Below, in pieces: positions 43,879 to 47,410 of a stretch of 47,410 nt of DNA; the first letter of the stretch is position 1, and every line of letters begins with the position of its first letter. This DNA is from Caldilineaceae bacterium (GTDB lineage: Bacteria > Chloroflexota > Anaerolineae > Caldilineales > Caldilineaceae), in contig JADLFO010000015.1 in NCBI GenBank assembly GCA_020845455.1, positions 1 to 47,410 of the forward strand. The letters run 5' to 3'. The notes beneath the pieces are model-generated. The model was not told where the DNA came from and made no database searches. It saw only the letters and a program-made list of their open reading frames with translations. Made by a program: the position numbers and the translations under genes.

Positions 43879-44844
43879 ATGCGCCCACTGATCTGGTATG
43901 AATTCCCTGTAGACGACGCCAACCGCCTGCGGCTGGAAGCGGTGGCCGACGTGGTGATCGGCGGCAGCATCATGGATGTGCGGCCCCCTTTCGCCGTGGT
44001 GATCGGGTCGGTGATCCCTGCTAACGGCGAGTTCATGGACCGCCTGGGGCCGCAGTTGCGCGTGATCGCACGCCCCGGCATCGGCGTCGATAATGTCGAC
44101 CTCGACGCGGCCACCCAGCGCGGCATTCCTGTGATCCACACCCCCGACGCGCCCACCGAATCGACCGCCGAGCACGCCGTCGCGCTGCTGATGGCCGTCG
44201 CCAAACGCGTCGTCACCGGCGCGCGCTTTCTGGAAACAAACGCTAGTTTCCCGCGCACCGAAATGTTCGGCGCCGAACTGCGCGACCGCACCCTGGGCGT
44301 AATCGGCATGGGGCGCATCGGGCGGCGCGTGGCCGAGATCTGCGCGCAGGGACTCAAGATGCACGTCTTAGCTTATGACCCCTTCCTGGGTGAACTGGAC
44401 ATCGCCGGCATCGAATTCACCGCCGACCTCGACGACCTGCTGGCGCGCGCCGACATGGTCACGCTGCATGTGCCGCTCACCCCGCATACGCGCGGGCTGA
44501 TCGGCGCGGACCAACTGCGCCGCATGAAGCGCGGCAGCTACCTCGTCAACGCCGCGCGCGGGCCGGTGGTGGACGAACAAGCGCTGCTCCATGCCCTACA
44601 AGAAGGCCATCTGGCGGGCGCAGCGCTTGATGTCTTTGACCCCGAACCGCCCACCCCCGACAACCCGCTGCTGCGCATGAACAACGTCGTCTGTACGCCG
44701 CACATCGCCTCCTACACCGAGCGCGGGGCCTATGCCATGCGCACCGGGATTGTCGACCAGCTTCTACAACTGCTATCAGGCGAGCGCCCGCGCTATATCG
44801 TCAACCCGGACGCTTGGCCGGGGCGCTTTGCACAGGGGGCCTAG
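43879..44844 (+). CDS. D-isomer-specific 2-hydroxyacid dehydrogenase
   Basis: This 321-aa NAD(P)-dependent enzyme has the nucleotide-binding GVIGMGRIGRR (about 137-147) and the triad R227 (NAARGPVVDE), E256 (DPEPPTPDNPLL) and H275 (CTPHIASYT). It reduces or oxidises 2-keto or 2-hydroxy acids (3-phosphoglycerate, glyoxylate/hydroxypyruvate or sugar acids). ATG at 43879 has GAGGAGA. The TPP-enzyme gene starts 3 bases after its stop. In this cluster a keto acid made upstream would be its likely substrate. Confidence 0.92.
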   Translation: MRPLIWYEFPVDDANRLRLEAVADVVIGGSIMDVRPPFAVVIGSVIPANGEFMDRLGPQLRVIARPGIGVDNVDLDAATQRGIPVIHTPDAPTESTAEHAVALLMAVAKRVVTGARFLETNASFPRTEMFGAELRDRTLGVIGMGRIGRRVAEICAQGLKMHVLAYDPFLGELDIAGIEFTADLDDLLARADMVTLHVPLTPHTRGLIGADQLRRMKRGSYLVNAARGPVVDEQALLHALQEGHLAGAALDVFDPEPPTPDNPLLRMNNVVCTPHIASYTERGAYAMRTGIVDQLLQLLSGERPRYIVNPDAWPGRFAQGA

Positions 44845-44847
44845 CCG

Positions 44848-46461
44848 ATGCCCACTGTCGCACAGGCCATTGCCGCCACGCTTCACGCCGCCGGAGTGCG
44901 CTATGTCTTTGGACTGCCCGGCGGCGAGACGGTCGAACTGCTCGACGCCCTGCGCCGCCAAGGGCTGGAGTTTGTGCTGGTCCACAACGAACCCTCGGCG
45001 CTCTTCATGGCCGACGCCTATGCCCGGCTCACCGGCACGGTCGGCGTCTGTCTCACGACCCTAGGGCCTGGCGCTGCCAACGCCGTGGTCGGCGTAGCCC
45101 ATGCCTATTTGGACCGCGCGCCGCTGCTGATCTTCACGGCGCAGAAGCCCGACGCGCTGCTGCCCGACTATACGCATCAGGTACTCGACCTGCACGCCCT
45201 CTTTGCGCCGATCACCAAGGCCGGCCTCAAGCTCAACCCTGCCTGCGCCGCCTCCGGCGTGGCCGAGGCGCTGCAGTTGGCCCAGACAGGACGCCCCGGC
45301 CCCGTCCATCTGCAGATCAGCAACGAGGACGCCGCCCTCCCCACCGCCGACAGCCACGCGCCCCTCTTCATGCCCGAACCGATTGCCATGGACATGGAAG
45401 CGTTGGCGCGCGCCCGCGCTCTCCTGGCCGCGGCGCGACGGCCCCTCATCCTGGCCGGGCTGGGTCTAGAGCCGCAGCACCCCTATTCATCACTACGCGA
45501 ACTCTCGGAGACACTCGCCGCGCCGGTGATCGTCACCCCCAAGGCCAAGGGCGCGCTGCCCGACGACCATCCCCTCGCTGCGGGGACCGTAGGCCTCACC
45601 CGCAGCGACCCGGTCTATGCGCTGCTCGACGAGGCGGACTGCATCGTGGCGCTGGGCTTCGACGTAGTCGAACTGGTCAAACCCTGGCAGGTCGACGCCC
45701 CCACGATCTGGCTGGCCCCATGGCCCAACCAAGACCCGACGATCCCCGCTGCCGTGGAACTGGTGGGCGACCTCAATGCACTGCTGGATCATTTGACCGA
45801 CGTCGCGCCTGCCGGTGACAAGACCTGGGGCGCGGCGCGTGTCGCCGCGTTCAAGCACTCACTCGCCGCACCGCTGCCCATCCCCGCGCCGGGCCGCCTG
45901 CTGCCCCAAACCGTGTTAGAGACGTTGCGCCGCCACCTGCCCACCGGCGCGCCCCTGAGCGTCGACGTTGGCTCGCATAAAATTCTCAGTTCGCTCGACT
46001 GGCCCACCCTGGCCCCCAACCGCTTTCTGCTCTCCAACGGCCTCTCCAGCATGGGCTACGGCCTGCCGGCCGCGCTCGGCGCAGCGCTGGCCCTGCCCGG
46101 CGAAGCCGGCGTTTGTATCACCGGCGACGCCGGTTTCGCCATGGCCATGGGCGAACTGGGAGTTCTGGCCCGCCTGCAACTGCCCGTCCTGATCCTCGTC
46201 TTCAACGACGGCGCGATCGACCTGATCCGCGCCCAACAGGTGCGCGCCGGCAAGCCGGTCTACGGGACCGAGTTCCCGCCGCCCCGCTTCAACCAGATCG
46301 CCGCCGCCTACGGCATCACCGCCCGGCGCATCGCCGACGAAGCCGCCCTCGGTCACGCCATCGCCCAGGCGCTCGACGCCCGGCGGCCCGCGCTGCTTGA
46401 AATCATGCTAGACCCCACCAGCTATCCCACCACGCCGCGCGCCGTCACGGCCCCGGCCTAG
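44848..46461 (+). CDS. thiamine pyrophosphate-dependent enzyme (acetolactate synthase/decarboxylase-like)
   Basis: This 537-aa TPP enzyme has the three-domain PYR-central-PP order. E48 (VLVHNEPSALFMADAYARLTG) is the catalytic Glu of the PYR domain. The PP domain has the Mg/TPP motif GDAGFAM starting just before D427 and ending at FND (N453), with Ala instead of Gly in GDG. No FAD-binding acetolactate synthase loop is obvious, and the small subunit is absent. Members form or break bonds next to a keto group: decarboxylation, carboligation or lyase. It is directly after the hydroxyacid dehydrogenase (3 bases), so a 2-keto acid is the likely shared compound. Confidence 0.9.
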   Translation: MPTVAQAIAATLHAAGVRYVFGLPGGETVELLDALRRQGLEFVLVHNEPSALFMADAYARLTGTVGVCLTTLGPGAANAVVGVAHAYLDRAPLLIFTAQKPDALLPDYTHQVLDLHALFAPITKAGLKLNPACAASGVAEALQLAQTGRPGPVHLQISNEDAALPTADSHAPLFMPEPIAMDMEALARARALLAAARRPLILAGLGLEPQHPYSSLRELSETLAAPVIVTPKAKGALPDDHPLAAGTVGLTRSDPVYALLDEADCIVALGFDVVELVKPWQVDAPTIWLAPWPNQDPTIPAAVELVGDLNALLDHLTDVAPAGDKTWGAARVAAFKHSLAAPLPIPAPGRLLPQTVLETLRRHLPTGAPLSVDVGSHKILSSLDWPTLAPNRFLLSNGLSSMGYGLPAALGAALALPGEAGVCITGDAGFAMAMGELGVLARLQLPVLILVFNDGAIDLIRAQQVRAGKPVYGTEFPPPRFNQIAAAYGITARRIADEAALGHAIAQALDARRPALLEIMLDPTSYPTTPRAVTAPA

Positions 46462-46483
46462 CACACATCAGGAACATCTCATC

Positions 46484-47215
46484 ATGCGACTTAGCGGTAA
46501 AATCGCATTGATCACCGGCGGCGGCACCGGCATCGGCCAGGCCGCCGCCCAAGCCTTGGCCCAAGAGGGCGCGCAGGTCATCGTCACCGGGCGCCGCGCC
46601 GCCAAGCTCGAAGAGACCTGCGCCTCGATCCAAGCCCCGCGCCCCGTTCGCTCCTACGCCGCCGATGTTGCCAATCGCCACGAAGTCAACGACCTTGTGT
46701 CATGGGTGAAGACTGAGTTCGGCCCCATCGACATTGTGGTCAACAACGCCGGCATCAACGTAGCCAACCGCACGCTTGCCGAACTCTCACCCGACGACTG
46801 GGACATGCTCATGCAGGTCAACGCCACCGGCGCCTTCAACGTGATCCACGCCGTGCTGCCGGAGATGCGGGCGCGGCGTGACGGCGTGATCATCAACATC
46901 TCCTCGCTGGCCGGTGTGCGCGCCAGCAACCTGGGCGGCGCAGCCTACAGCGCGTCCAAACACGCCATGTCCGCCCTCACGCGCGTCATCGCCATCGAGG
47001 ACAAGGACAACGGCATCCGCGCCACCAATCTCTGCCCCGGCGAAGTCAATACCCCTATTCTCGACGAACGCCCGGTCAAAGTCTCCGACGCCCACAAAGC
47101 CCAGATCTTGCAGCCCGAAGATGTGGCCGCGGCCGTGCTTTTTATCGCCACGCTGCCGCCGCGCGCCCATGTGCCCGAACTGCTGATCAAGCCCACGACC
47201 CAGCTTTTCGTCTGA
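46484..47215 (+). CDS. short-chain dehydrogenase/reductase (SDR)
   Basis: This 243-aa classical SDR has TGGGTGIG near residues 11-18, NNAGIN, the catalytic Ser in NISSLAG, and Y155-x3-K159 (YSASK). It oxidises or reduces hydroxy groups with NAD(P). ATG at 46484 is 22 bases after the TPP gene. It is the last gene of the sugar cluster. An inverted repeat follows (47223-47233 with 47259-47269). Confidence 0.93.
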   Translation: MRLSGKIALITGGGTGIGQAAAQALAQEGAQVIVTGRRAAKLEETCASIQAPRPVRSYAADVANRHEVNDLVSWVKTEFGPIDIVVNNAGINVANRTLAELSPDDWDMLMQVNATGAFNVIHAVLPEMRARRDGVIINISSLAGVRASNLGGAAYSASKHAMSALTRVIAIEDKDNGIRATNLCPGEVNTPILDERPVKVSDAHKAQILQPEDVAAAVLFIATLPPRAHVPELLIKPTTQLFV

Positions 47216-47222
47216 ACCATTG

Positions 47223-47269
47223 GGGCAATCGCGCCCATCAAAATCTGGTTGGCTGGAACGCGATTGCCC
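47223..47269 (+). terminator. possible end-of-cluster hairpin
   Basis: GGGCAATCGCG (47223-47233) and CGCGATTGCCC (47259-47269) form a perfect 11-bp stem with a 25-base loop, 8 bases after the SDR stop. There is no T run, so termination is uncertain. Confidence 0.45.
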
Positions 47270-47362
47270 TGTTGAAACTCGGCCCCTTGACATCCGGACA
47301 TAAAGAGATGGAGGTAGAATAAGGGCGGATCAGGTTGTGGGTAGGCGCAGGAAGGAGGAACC

Positions 47363-47410
47363 GTGGCAGAGGCAATGGCGTGGGAGAGCTACCTGGGCAG
47401 TTATGAGGGC
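47363..47410 (+). CDS. start of a new gene, cut by the window end
   Basis: A GTG start has AGGAAGGAGGA just upstream, a very strong ribosome site. The first 16 codons read VAEAMAWESYLGSYEG and then the window ends. The opening is like that of Uma2-type (DUF820) nuclease-fold proteins, but too little is visible to decide. No clear promoter was found in 47270-47362, although a TTGACA lies at about 47287. Confidence 0.6.
   Translation, partial: MAEAMAWESYLGSYEG

Noticed and set aside
47287-47319. TTGACA followed by TAGAAT before the last partial gene
   Set aside because: The spacing is 22 bases, too long for a sigma70 promoter.
1-47410. Search by eye for tRNA, CRISPR, transposase, phage or toxin-antitoxin features
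   Set aside because: No tRNA T-loop with matching stems, no regular repeat-spacer array, and no recognisable mobile or defence protein was seen.

Overview
The window reads as one continuous stretch of a high-GC bacterial chromosome with densely packed genes. The gene set points to a Chloroflexota bacterium of the Anaerolineae/Caldilineales kind. The hints are Thr/Pro-rich linkers in a one-TM protein with a Cys-rich N-terminus, a CGNR regulator, a pbpC/alpha-2-macroglobulin pair, many Gfo/Idh enzymes, and sugar ABC and MFS carriers. This placement is inference; there is no rRNA or other decisive marker. I saw no tRNA, rRNA, CRISPR array, transposase or phage gene. Promoters of the form TTGAC(A/G)-N17-TA(N)(N)AT recur and look like the housekeeping type.

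Layout. Positions 1-245 hold two near-identical promoters pointing left, out of the window. Positions 246-1233 (-) encode a polysaccharide deacetylase behind a 71-aa protein. From 1465 (+) runs an IlvD/Edd sugar-acid dehydratase. It converges on glmS (-) across a strong terminator. glmS has a leader containing a recognisable glmS self-cleaving ribozyme (about 5328-5492) with an unusual two-hairpin insertion. Then come sixA (+), ltaE and a class V aminotransferase (-), and a MarR-MFS exporter operon (-). pbpC and a 2010-aa alpha-2-macroglobulin follow (+, 10727-19589) and end at a strong bidirectional terminator.

Positions 19698-21403 hold a divergent GyrI-like/WYL-regulator pair around a perfect palindromic operator. 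Positions 21641-26196 (+) encode an enolase-superfamily enzyme and a sugar ABC importer (lipoprotein and two permeases, no ATPase). An AT-rich divergent promoter region (26604-26832) serves an 85-aa protein (-) and a CGNR regulator (+). Next are sufE and an EamA transporter. A co-directional block (29132-36704) follows: a tRNA nucleotidyltransferase/HD protein, a membrane-anchored Cys-rich protein, two CNNM/CBS proteins, an XRE regulator, a PP2C/SpoIIE phosphatase and a P-loop kinase-like protein. A VTT/DedA protein (-) converges on it.

The last 10 kb (37848-47215, +) is a tightly packed, partly translationally coupled cluster: MFS carrier, Gfo/Idh, Gfo/Idh, galactokinase-family kinase, Cys-rich Gfo/Idh, D-2-hydroxyacid dehydrogenase, TPP enzyme and SDR. 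It looks like a complete uptake, oxidation, phosphorylation and C-C-cleavage route for a sugar or sugar derivative that I cannot match to a known pathway. It is the best candidate here for an undescribed system. The ribozyme variant is the best candidate for an RNA finding.
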